In this document: positions 54,641 through 64,000 of the stretch, piece after piece
Layout of the letters: the number at the start of each line of letters is the position of its first letter
How positions within the stretch are numbered: position 1 is the stretch's first letter
From: Hydrangea macrophylla
Taxonomy: Eukaryota; Streptophyta; Magnoliopsida; Cornales; Hydrangeaceae
Length of the DNA stretch: 64,000 nucleotides
Assembly (NCBI GenBank): GCA_033977485.1
Contig: CM066984.1
Coordinates: 46,445,100 to 46,509,099 of the forward strand
Reading direction: 5' to 3'
The notes under the pieces: generated by a model
The model's database searches: none
The model's input: only the letters and a program-made list of their open reading frames with translations
Told to the model about the DNA's origin: nothing
Made by a program: the position numbers and the translations under genes

Positions 54641-55427
54641 AAAAGGAGATCCTAGAAAGTATCGCTTCATCCCCAGCAGATTCAAATTAATCCTCAGCGG
54701 GTTTATTACACCGTCAGTTAGTCCATTGTCGACTCATCATCTCAATGCAAACATCGTCGGTCCATCGCTCTCATCACACCGTCGGTGCCTCCATGTTCAT
54801 CACAGGACGTCCCAGGATTTCACATTCGTCCCGTGACTTCTATGTCAGTCTCTTAATTTCCGGACCCCCTGTGTCCGTCGGTTATTTTCCAAAAGACGTC
54901 TTCGATCATAGTCCTCTGAGACCCCACACCCAATTACATCCGCTCGCAAAGCGTACTTCCAGAAGTTTGCCCCTATAACCCGGAGTCTTCTAGACTTCAA
55001 CGCCCTTATCTGAGTCACCCACCACGTCACAATCACAAACACTAGCACAACACTAGCCCACTCGGAGTGGCACACCTCTTGGCACCTGCTCATTCTAGGA
55101 TCGGAGAACTAGGCATGATAGGACTCATGTATGAGATCATATCGCATCCACACATTGCATATCATCCTCATATAGCATAGCATCCGCCTGATTGTTGTGT
55201 ATGTGCATATGTGATTTATCCCTTTTGTGTCCTGAACTACGTCCTGGTCTGATTCCCCTTGGGATACGTAGGCAGCTCACGCGAAGCACGACCAGCATCA
55301 TCCTTCCATCTTTTGCAACGCTGTTTGTCCTAAATCTATAGCCTCCAAAAAGTCCTGTCTCTTCAAAACTTTGGCACTCGCTTGCGACATGCGTTGCCTC
55401 GCAAGTTCCTGCCAAAGAGGGGCAAAC
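54641..55427 (+). other. Pre-3'-LTR noncoding segment and polypurine tract
   Basis: No gene is seen. The conserved nested-stem motif (gaactacg...gatacgtaggca) recurs at about 55230-55272. The polypurine tract aaagaggggcaaac lies at 55414-55427, directly before the 3' LTR. Confidence 0.75.
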
Positions 55428-58400
55428 TGTAGACACCCCATTTTGTCGGCTATCAGATTTAGGAGACCCATAGCTTGGTGGATCACAATGATCGTAAAAG
55501 ATTCAAAAGGACTCTCGGAAGTCAGCTCTATCTCTCAGAATGCTCAGAATGACCAAAATGCCCTTGAAAGTCCGAAAACTCCCAGATTTGGTCCCAAAGT
55601 TCTGAAAACATACTATGTCATAAGAAAAGCGATAAAAAGAGTTTTAAAGAGAAATCAGATAAAATCGTCGGCTCCCAGAGACCCCCGGAAGTCCCGGAAG
55701 TTCTCGGAAAGTCCCCGTTGACCGGTTTGACCAAGGTTTGACCAGGTTTGACCAAGGTTTGACCAGGTTTGACCAAGTTTGACCGAAATCGTCCGAATTC
55801 ACCAAAATCATTTTAAATCACGGGAAAAGTGTTAAAACAAGTTCCAAAAAGAAAATCGAGCGAAAACACCAACTCCCGGGAACTCCCGGAGGTTTCTAGA
55901 ACTTCCCGGGAATCCCAGGTTTGACCAGTTTGACCAGAATTTGACTTTGGAACCGGGGTGCCGAAACAATTTTCAAACATTTTTCATGGATACTAGAGGT
56001 CAATAGCTTTCCAACGGTATATCGCACATAATTTCTGGATTTAAAACGAATTTATTATGAATTTCCAAAGGCAAAAAAGGCGATCAAATCGTCTTTTATC
56101 GCGAATACCGCAAAACTTTTCAAAGTGACCTATCCCCGAACTATTTTTTATGTAAAGTAGACTCCATTACCTTTCCAACGGTATATCACAACCTCAATTT
56201 GGAGTTCATACGCATTTTCTGTGAATTTCGGACGAAATAGGGCCTTTTCGCGAATACCGGAACATCAGGGGGCCTAAACAGCATTATCCAGACGAAGGGA
56301 GGAGCAGTGCCGCCGCGGCACTGGCCCACTGCCGCCGCGGCAGTGGCCCAGTGCCGCCGCGGCACTCTCCCCCAGAACAGTGAGTTTTTGTAATTATTTT
56401 TGTGGTCCCATTTTGATTAATTAAAAGCCAAAACGACATAGTTTTATGATTTCAGATGTTTGGAGCCAATGGGAACACTTTTAAAACCCCAAAACCACCC
56501 CAAGTTGGCCTATATAAACACCCCATTACTCCTCATTTGGGGGGGAGTCAAATGCAAGTTTAGAGAAAGTTTGGGAGAGAAAGTGTAGAGATAAGGTTAG
56601 AGTGGAGAGAAAAGAAGCTTTCTTCTTTGATTTTTCAAAACAAAAGTGAGTTTCTAACTTTATTTTTACTTCATTACTTCCATTTACTTCAACATTCAAT
56701 ACTCCCAACCACCATTTTAGTGAGCATTCAAGAGTGTGGAAGCTTCTTCCATGTCTAGTGTCATTACATATGAGTGATACACCAATCTACAAGTCTCATG
56801 CTTCATGAATATCATCTATTGATTATCATCTACTTGCTTGATTATATATATGTTCATCTCTCCTCATCTCATTTCTTTTTATTTTCTTTATTTACTTACT
56901 AGTTCATCATCATCTAAGTGATGACATGAAGTTTGGGGTGAGTGAATCCTTATGGATAATAGCTCTTGACCTCAAAAACATGTTTGATAGATGATGATCA
57001 TAACCTCAATACTTCCAAGGCATTCTTGGAATGTATTGAAGTTATGCCCAAAAATAAAATAAATCTCTCCAACAATCTTGGGGATTCTTAAATGATGAGT
57101 TTGGTGTTAGTATTCTAAGTGGTCATAATCCTTATTGAGTGTTGGAAATATGTTTTCAAAACACCTATTTCAAAACCTCCTCTCAATCCCTCTCATTTGA
57201 TTTCAAGAAATAAAACTTTGTTTTCTTCAATATCTCTAAACAATGACCCAAAACAGTGAGCTGTTCAGATTCAGAGATTTGTTTTGAATTAAATACTCAA
57301 GTTATGATGATGAAACCACTTGGAAAACCTTCCTAATACATCATAGTTTGTCCCTAATTTTTCCCATCAATTATAGAAATATGAGAGTATTTGTTTTGGA
57401 TGTGAGAAGTTCACATTCATAATCTGCCTCTGTTCTCACAGAATGTTCACCCAACTTCTTGCACTTATTCTGGACATTTTCATCACTGTACATATACATT
57501 TTCTATTTTTTTTATAAAACTTGGGTGTCTTAGGAAACTTTTGGTATATAATGGGTCATCATAAACCTTTTCTTTGATTTATGAAAAATCATACAAAATC
57601 AGTCAACAGTGCAGCTTTTGTTTCTGAGTCATGTGTATATTCTGATTTTTTTCTTTTAATCTGTGATAGCTATTGATGTTTGGCTTTTTGGGTTATTTTC
57701 TAGACACAATAAGAATGATCTCAGATTTTTCTCACATTTTTCTAGGCACGTTTGACCTCCCATTATAATGTTGCAAAGTGCCATATGTAGTCTGTCCACT
57801 ATTCACAGCAAGCACATTTCAACTTTTATTCTTTGATTTGATGCTCATATGCATTCCAAATTAGCTCACATCTTAGGAAGTAGTTCATACTACATTTGTA
57901 TATATCCCATGTTGATTTAATCCATTCATTCATGCACATTTTAGACTTCTAAGTCATTTTAGAAACCCATGAACACAAAACACACTACAACCTTTGCACA
58001 TTTTTAGGTTCATACAATACATTCATGCAAGATTTGGGGTTTTTGTAACTCTTAATCTAAGGAGATTATAAGGAATGAACTCGATCACTCGTTCATGCTT
58101 CCCCTTGATCTATTCATCCTTTCTCATCCGTCCCGGGGATTGAGAGGTCTCCTTTTATCAAAGAATAACATGCATCATTCTAGCCTTGCTAAGCATATTT
58201 TGATTTCTTTGCTTACTTGTTTCAATAACAATTCATGTCCCCCTTTAGATTAGGAAGTCTTGATTATTTGATACATGATTAGACGATCTTTCCTAGGTTT
58301 ATTTGTGTGATCTTTCACTTTACATTGCATGATATTTGGCTTAGATCTTATGAATGATATCTTATCTTTTGATCTTCCAATTTCAAGTTTTCTTATGTGA

Positions 58401-58748
58401 TGTAATATACTACAATAGTATTAATTGTCGAACCAAACATAGTATAAGATGATTATTTGGATGCTAATTGAGGCCCGTCGAAAGACGGGGCGAGTTGAGG
58501 GTGTTTTAGTCGCGACAAAGGCTCCTTCCTCTCTCGTACCAAAACCCCGAACCAAGTTCTTTGGTTATGAAGGGCCGGTGCCCTTTATCCATTTGGGTGA
58601 GTCAAAATTAGGTTTCTTGGTTCCTTAAAGACCAAGTGGCGACTCTGTATCTGTTTTCAACAGACCTTTCGTTTTCTTTCCTTGATTCAAATCAATTTCA
58701 AAACAATCTCAAACAAGAGAGAGAAGTGGTCCACTTCCGGTGTCCACA
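55428..58748 (+). repeat. 3' LTR of the Tat-type element (3321 bp)
   Basis: Near-identical copy of 37759-41080 (offset 17,669), one base shorter in a T run near 57513. It ends next to acgag. Confidence 0.96.
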
Positions 58749-58823
58749 ACGAGGTGCAGGGGTAATTACAGAAATAAGCTCAAGAATCTATTTCCGTATT
58801 TTCTAATTTTCAAGGGTATTACA

Positions 58824-58939
58824 TATGATCGACCAACGCCTATTTCCATAAGAATTCCAGAACTTAACAATTCTACTTAATGTTATACTAATATTGATAC
58901 ATGACATTCCCTTATGGCCTGATGACACGAATAAAATAT
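58824..58939 (-). mobile_element. Chromovirus-type LTR C, segment 3
   Basis: Resumes LTR C after D: 'tatgatcgaccaacgcc...gatacatgacattcccttatggcctga' parallels the chromovirus LTR at 19587-19690. It is interrupted near 58940 by LTR E; the rest is outside the window. Confidence 0.75.
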
Positions 58940-60416
58940 TGTACGCTCTTGTGTGAAACACCCAAGTGTAGGTGATCGTGCAAGTAATATAGTACTGGAA
59001 GTCTAGGTCGATCCCAAAAGAGAGATGATTTCAATCGGCTAATTATGCGTAATTTATTAATATTAAAAGTGAAGAAAAGATGATTTCTTTGGAAACTGAT
59101 TTTAACTACTTTTGCGTAAAAGTAAACCATTCACCACTGGAAGCTTTTAAGAATATCAAATTGCTGAAAATATCGTTAACTAATGAAATTTACTAACTAC
59201 GTGAAACGACTAATTAATTATGGCTATAGTTTGAGTTCTAAGATGAATTGACTAAATTAACTAACTAAAACTATGAATTAATTAAAATAGTGAATTTAAT
59301 TAGGAAACTTCTAAATATCAGAAAAATGTTAGGAAATCAAAAATCTATGGTAATCGTCTTAACTTCCATGCCTATGGAATATGGCACTCCCAATCATCCA
59401 GAGTTATGCCTCTAGTGTATAGGTTTCATTAAAATAATAAAATACCCTATAGTCGACATAAAGTTATAGAACTATTTTAATTATTCCTTTATATTAAGTA
59501 CAAATAGATTACTTATGAGTATGATTCATGGCCAAAACTAATCTACGGTGCTTGAAAATAATTAATCTAAACTAAAACAATGAAACAAGTTCACAGACTA
59601 TTGAAAATCTAAGTTGAAAGTCATTAACATCATGTTTGTTAACATTGTTAATATTAGAAAACATGAAATCCTATGAATATCTACTCAAACATTCATTAAT
59701 CTCTGGATCTAGGGTAGCCCAATGAAAACATGCATGGAAATTAAATTGATCCCTATTTCACTGCTCTTTCCTAACTAGAGATTTAGCCTAGTATAGTAAA
59801 ATTGGAGCTTACAACAATTAATGAAAGACATGGTAAAAAAAATCACAAGGCAGATCTAGAATATTAAAACTAATTAGAAACTAAGAAAAATCTGATTGAA
59901 TGAATACTAAGAACTTGTATTTGAGAAATCTCCAAAATAGAGCTTGAAATCCTCGCGAAATTGCTTGAATCCAAAACTAGGGTTTAAAGAAACCTAGGAT
60001 CTCCTATAGCTGCTCTGAAATTATATCTAGTATATATTGTATCATTTTTCTATGAAATTATATACTATATAGGTTTAGAAAGTTGAAATCTAAAAATCTT
60101 TGGCTCCCGCGAATCTGCAGAAGCATGACTGGTCATGCCCTTTTTGTGCGACCGATCATGGTCATGACCAGTCTAGCTTAATTGTTGAGATCGGTCAAGG
60201 TCTTCTTTCAGGCACCTCTTCCTTTTATTCTTCTAATCAACTTTCTTTTCTACATTATCGCTCACTTCATTTACTGTATGCTATGCAAATATTAGCAGTA
60301 TAGCCTCAATTGTGCACTTGTACTAAAAGCAAGCATAAATGCTTACAATTAGGGATGAAATCATGTGTAATTAGTCTTATTAGTGCTTCTTGACAAGCAA
60401 TATCCGTTGCTTGTCA
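58940..60416 (-). mobile_element. LTR E, probably the 3' LTR of an Athila-like gypsy element
   Basis: On the minus strand it starts TGACAAGCAACGGATATTGC after a polypurine tract GTTGGGGGATA (60427-60417) and ends GAGCGTACA at 58940 (1477 bp). A TATA-like CCTATATAG lies at about 60064-60072, with palindromes TGGTCATGACCA and ATGAC-TG-GTCAT at 60124-60175 upstream of it. The 'gactagcgatgagctagttgggggata' context resembles sequence before Athila-type 3' LTRs. The left edge and clade are tentative. Confidence 0.62.
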
Positions 60417-61480
60417 TATCCCCCAACTAGCTCATCGCTAGTCCCTAGTAATGAAATGAACTAATGCGAAAAGAAAATTATCCTACAAATCTAAACAAAA
60501 CAGAAAATAAATAAAATAAAGCCTAACTCACTTTTCAGGAATCGCGATTGCATTAGCGTATGCAACAAACCGTTAAACCCCTAGGTTTTCTCTAGTGGAC
60601 GAGTGTCATATCGTGAGGGTTTGTAATGAATCTACCCACAAATTCATAACATGGTCATTATATATGCCTATCCATCCTCCATGACCAAGCACACAAGCAT
60701 AAAATACTTCACAACATCCTTGTTGTACTTTATCAATACAAGAACACACACCCATTCAACTCATCTATCATAAGAATCATTAGAATATGTCCTTTTCAAA
60801 CTTCACGTGAGTGTGTGGGTGGACAACAACAGTGTTCAGTAACTATTTCAAGTTTTAGTTACCTAGAGCAATATTTAACATACGACTTTGACTCAAGTCT
60901 CACCGGAAATACATTTTCATAATGAAATCACTCCGAAACTGGTGTATTTTTATTTTTCCTCTCATGATATAGAGGCCAAATGTAAAGAAACACAAATGCC
61001 TCGTATATCAATAATGAAAAATGGAAATGTTTAGGTGTAATAGCCTCATGAATGGAATACTTTACACTAAAAGAGCAACTCAACGTAGAAAATCCTTCAA
61101 AACTTAGTTACTCAGAATCCATAGATCATTATTCACGAATAGAGGTAGATATTGAAGATGATACAGATAAAGAGAAACACTCAAGCATATAACTCGCAAT
61201 CCCTTTAATTTTTTTTAATACTACAATACATTTCTTTTCATTTATCCTTTTTACCTTCTCATTCCTTCCTTAGTGATTTTTTCTAACTATTTCATTTATT
61301 TCTTTCTTTTCCTTCTCACCCATATCACCACTATTGACTCTGATTTCCAATCACCTGCTTGAATTATCAAACAATGTAAAATATGCTCACATTATAATGT
61401 AGAAACAAGAACAACTCATAGTTCAATGATCAAGAGAATAGAACGTTGCTTGTTACTTGCACCACAAAATAAATTACATA
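60417..61480 (-). other. Internal noncoding DNA of element E
   Basis: AT-rich sequence to the right of LTR E, with no reading frame recognised. It probably belongs to the 3' internal part of element E before element F interrupts it; the boundary is not resolved. Confidence 0.45.
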
Positions 61481-61483
61481 GTA

Positions 61484-62540
61484 TGGGCCCGCAAAGGATA
61501 TGGCCACAAGAGAAGAGCATGCCACATGGTTATTTTTGTAATTGGCCAGAATGATGGGTTTGAACACAGAATGATGGCAGTTACTCATTGGAATAAGTCA
61601 GGATGATGGTAAATAACTGCCAAGGGCCCATGTCTGCCACACGTGAATACAAAATCTACCACATGTGTTAAAACAATTATAAAGAAGTAGAAAATTGCTA
61701 TTTAGTGGAGAATGGCGGTTACAAGGTAGTGGAGAATGGAAGTTACACGGTAGTATGATATATTAACGCATGGCCATTATTTAAATGGCTTAGTGGGAAA
61801 TAACCACCCATGAACTACTACATCATGGGGTATTTATATAAGAGGTTATTATCTCTAAATAACCATATCATGTTCATCAGTCATGTCATCAGCTTGAAAT
61901 GGTGTGATCAGTCTGAAATGCTATGGCAGTTATGCAGTGATCAGTCTGGTATGCAGTGATTAGTCTGGCATGCAGTGATCAGTTTGAAATGCAGTGACGA
62001 TTATGCAATTAGTTAAATTCACCATTTTGCCTATAAATACAAGAGAGAATGAAGAAGAAGGCATCATCAACGATCAAACAAACTACATGCCATAGGCATC
62101 TCTATCTTTTTTTTTTTTTTTTTTTTTCCTATTTTAGGAGTAGATTTTAATGTAGTTCTTTCCACATCTTTAAGAGAAGGTCCGATATCCCCTTCTTCTT
62201 TGTGTTATAATTTGGAGGCGAGCTATGCCACTCCAAACTGTAAGAAGGCATGTGTTTCCCTTCTTGTTTCTATAATTGGAGGCTCGATTACCACTCTAAT
62301 CCCTTGTAACTGTTCTTGTGGTTAATGAAAAATATTGTCTTTTGGGCAGTTACTTGTTTGGTGAGATTTTTGTTTTATTTTAAAGTCTTTGATTCTGTCA
62401 AAGTACCGAGAATCCAAAGGAAAGTGTTGTTCCTCTACTTTCCAAATCACCTGATCAATTTATCCACACTTAGAGGACGTTTGTTGGCAAACAATACATT
62501 TTCTTGCACGCTCGTGCATAAGAACATTTTCTGCCATACA
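61484..62540 (+). repeat. 5' LTR of gypsy element F (left edge uncertain)
   Basis: Ends CTGCCATACA at 62540, followed by a primer-binding site. A TATA box CCTATAAATA lies at about 62030-62039, preceded by a 20-24 base repeat 'gcagtgatcagtctgaaat' (about five copies, 61885-62000). A T run lies at 62108-62127. TGGGCCCGC at 61484 is one possible LTR start, but I see no TSD. Confidence 0.6.
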
Positions 62541-62545
62541 ATTTT

Positions 62546-62564
62546 TGGCAAGCCCAGTGGGACT
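62546..62564 (+). other. Primer-binding site of element F
   Basis: TGGCAAGCCCAGTGGGACT shortly after the LTR end. TGGCA-GCCCAGTGGGAC-type sites occur in plant gypsy elements as I recall; the tRNA is not matched. Confidence 0.6.
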
Positions 62565-62597
62565 GAAAGTTAGAAATCTCACTCACATTCAAAAGAT

Positions 62598-64000
62598 ATG
62601 ATGAAAACTCAAAGTCAATCGAAGGAAAAAGAAGTAATTGGCCTCAAGGCCGATGAAAATTTAAAGGGAATTGGGGGTTCAAATGAATTTGTTCGAAGAG
62701 GTAACGGTTTCAAGAGCATCAAAGGAAGCCACAATGTGGAAGATTTCTAGCAAAAAAGGATGGTTGTAAGTGACAATAATCCAGATCCACAAGTTCTTAA
62801 GGATTATATGTCTGTGATACATTATAATGTTGATTCTACTTTGTATAATTTCTTGCAAGTCAATTGTCAACAAGTAACCACCATCGTGAAGCCTGTTACA
62901 GATTTGATGCAAAAGATTGGTGATCAATTTATGAGGAGTATTGATCGCCAAATGGATTTTATGGTGGAGAAATTGGGTCCATCATCCTCATTGAAGTCCA
63001 ATGCACAAGAAGAAATGGTCCAACTAACAGAGACTCACCAAATGGATTATGGTCAAGTAAAAATTCCTAGAAGGCCACAAGTTCAAGAAAAGAGACCAAT
63101 TTTCATGAATGTGCCCAATACACCAATTTGTGGCATTTAAAATCCTATTGCTAATTCAAGTTGTCAACAAGGTCTCGCAAGGGGGTACGTCAATCTGGTT
63201 GCTGGTCAACCTAGTGTTAATTGGTGGGAAGTCAATCCGACTACTAATCAACCTAATTTTTCTGGAGATTAGCCTGATTTTGCTGAAGATCAGCCAAATT
63301 TCAGTTTTCCTGGTGATCAATCTGGTTTTCCTGACTGTCAACCTGGTTTTGCTGGGGGATCAGCCTAGTTTCACTAGTGGTCAGTTTGATTTTATTGACT
63401 GTCAACTAGGTTTTGCTGGAGATCTACCTGGTTTCACTGGTGGTCAGTATGGTTTTGCTAATTATCAACCTGGTTCTCAGGCTGGGGGGCAACCTTATCA
63501 ACCTGGTTCTTAAGCGGAGGGGAAACTTTATCAACTTGGTTCTCAGCCTGGGGAAAAATGCTATCAATATGGTTCTCAGCCTGGGGGCAACCTTATCAAC
63601 CTGGTTCTCAGCCTGGGGGGCAGTTCTATCAACCTGGATTCATTGTTGGAGGTCAAGGCAATCAACCTAGATTCATTGCTAGAGGTCAAAGAAATCAATC
63701 TGGATTCTTTGGTGGGGGACAAGGTTATCAACCTGCTGGTAATGAGGTATGCTACTTGTTTCATCCTGATGTCCAACTGAGTCCACGGTTAGTTTTAAAT
63801 AAGAATGAAGTAGTTGAAGTAGTAAGAGAATAATTGCAAAATCAAATAAGAAAACAATTATAATATCAATTAAGAGAACAATTTGGGGCAACTTTTACAG
63901 CTTCACTAAGACCACATTATCAAAAACCTTATCCTGATTATATTAATCGAATGTTTGAGTTTTCTCAATGTATTAAAATTCTAGATTTCACTTTGTTTTT
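62598..64000 (+). pseudogene. Gag region of element F, with Gln/Pro/Gly repeats, runs off the window
   Basis: The reading starts near ATG 62598 and is broken by stops (for example about 62750, 63138, 63270 and 63833) and frameshifts. A 126-aa piece (62760-63140) holds 'DSTLYNFLQVNCQQVTTIVK'. Then comes a degenerate repeat of N/D-Q-P-x-F/G-S type (63150-63750), and at the end 'RPHYQKPYPDYINRMFEFSQ', which matches the start of the conserved Gag core of gypsy elements. Function would be particle formation. Broken, so probably inactive. Confidence 0.7.

Larger units (their letters stand above)
37759..58748 (+). mobile_element. Very young Tat/Ogre-type Ty3/gypsy element (20,990 bp, TSD acgag)
   Basis: Complete: LTRs 37759-41080 and 55428-58748, exact TSD acgag (37754-37758, 58749-58753), primer-binding site, gag-pro, RT-RNase H, second RNase H, integrase and polypurine tract. 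Two antisense genes lie between pol and the 3' LTR. A second, archaeal-type RNase H after the first and a very large size point to the Tat lineage. By eye the LTRs differ by two substitutions (near 37998/55667 and 39287/56956) and one T-run indel. Two in-frame stops interrupt the polyprotein. Confidence 0.95.
33207..58823 (-). mobile_element. Solo LTR D (gypsy, chromovirus-like), split by the Tat/Ogre-type element
   Basis: Begins TGTCACGCCCCAGAGTAGC and ends GGGTATTACA, the same ends as the chromovirus LTR. It is flanked by exact tatga (33202-33206, 58824-58828). Its own sequence is 33207-37758 and 58754-58823, about 4.6 kb, without internal coding region: a solo LTR. It contains diverged repeats of a 'ctatcatcgcctaacagggc' unit (33900-34350), an AT-rich core, a (CCCGA)n tract at about 36262-36286, and G runs at 36813-36846 and 37058-37076. 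A minus-strand TATA-like motif lies near 36943-36955. Confidence 0.85.

Noticed and set aside
54243..54690. ORFs of 126-260 residues in the 99-bp array
   Set aside because: Open in several frames because the unit is a multiple of three; no start context or family resemblance.
60100..60303. 67-residue plus-strand ORF
   Set aside because: Lies in LTR E over the palindrome cluster; no codon structure or domain.

Overview
This is a plant nuclear window, probably from a eudicot. The evidence is GT-AG spliced coding exons, plant-type Ty1/copia and Ty3/gypsy elements, MULE- and hAT-type MITEs, a tRNA-derived SINE and long microsatellites. I cannot name the species. Only one host gene is visible: the last three exons of an A1-family aspartic protease (5404-6711, +). 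Almost everything else is transposable elements, and many can be bounded exactly by terminal motifs plus target-site duplications (TSDs).

Layout. (1) 1-5179: a minus-strand copia element with a 147-bp LTR, cut by the left window edge. It sits directly upstream of the protease exons, apparently inside an intron. (2) 5404-6711: protease exons. (3) 6712-17900: host intergenic DNA carrying a MULE-like MITE (7878-8018), a SINE (8208-8445), a complete but decayed copia element (8942-14094, TSD ataag), two more MULE-like MITEs (14335-14535, 14559-14744) and two hAT-like MITEs (15943-16128, 17480-17760). (4) 17902 to at least 60416: one deep nest. Its base is a chromovirus-type LTR, here called C. 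C is cut by a hAT-like element A (18321-32666, TSD cctgcagt). A holds a related element B (18555-31905). B holds a minus-strand chromovirus (18648-31290, TSD taccg), which itself carries two copia solo LTRs. C is cut again by a 4.6-kb solo LTR, D (33207-58823, TSD tatga). D is split by a very young 21-kb Tat/Ogre-type gypsy element (37759-58748, TSD acgag). C is then cut by an Athila-like LTR, E (58940-60416). (5) About 61.5-64 kb: the 5' LTR, primer-binding site and gag start of another gypsy element (F), running off the right edge.

The most interesting unit is the Tat/Ogre-type element. Its 3.3-kb LTRs differ at only about three places by eye. Its gag-pro-pol frame (42475-48987) is open except for two in-frame stop codons. 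Its leader carries eight 51-bp repeats that each contain a hairpin. Between pol and the 3' LTR it carries two antisense plant-mobile-domain-like genes. One can be spliced by eye from six exons, all introns in phase 0, into a 562-residue protein. A triple GC palindrome lies upstream of the LTR TATA box and again, at the same spacing, upstream of this antisense gene. Four other LTR families in the window also carry palindrome clusters just upstream of their TATA boxes, each with a different sequence.
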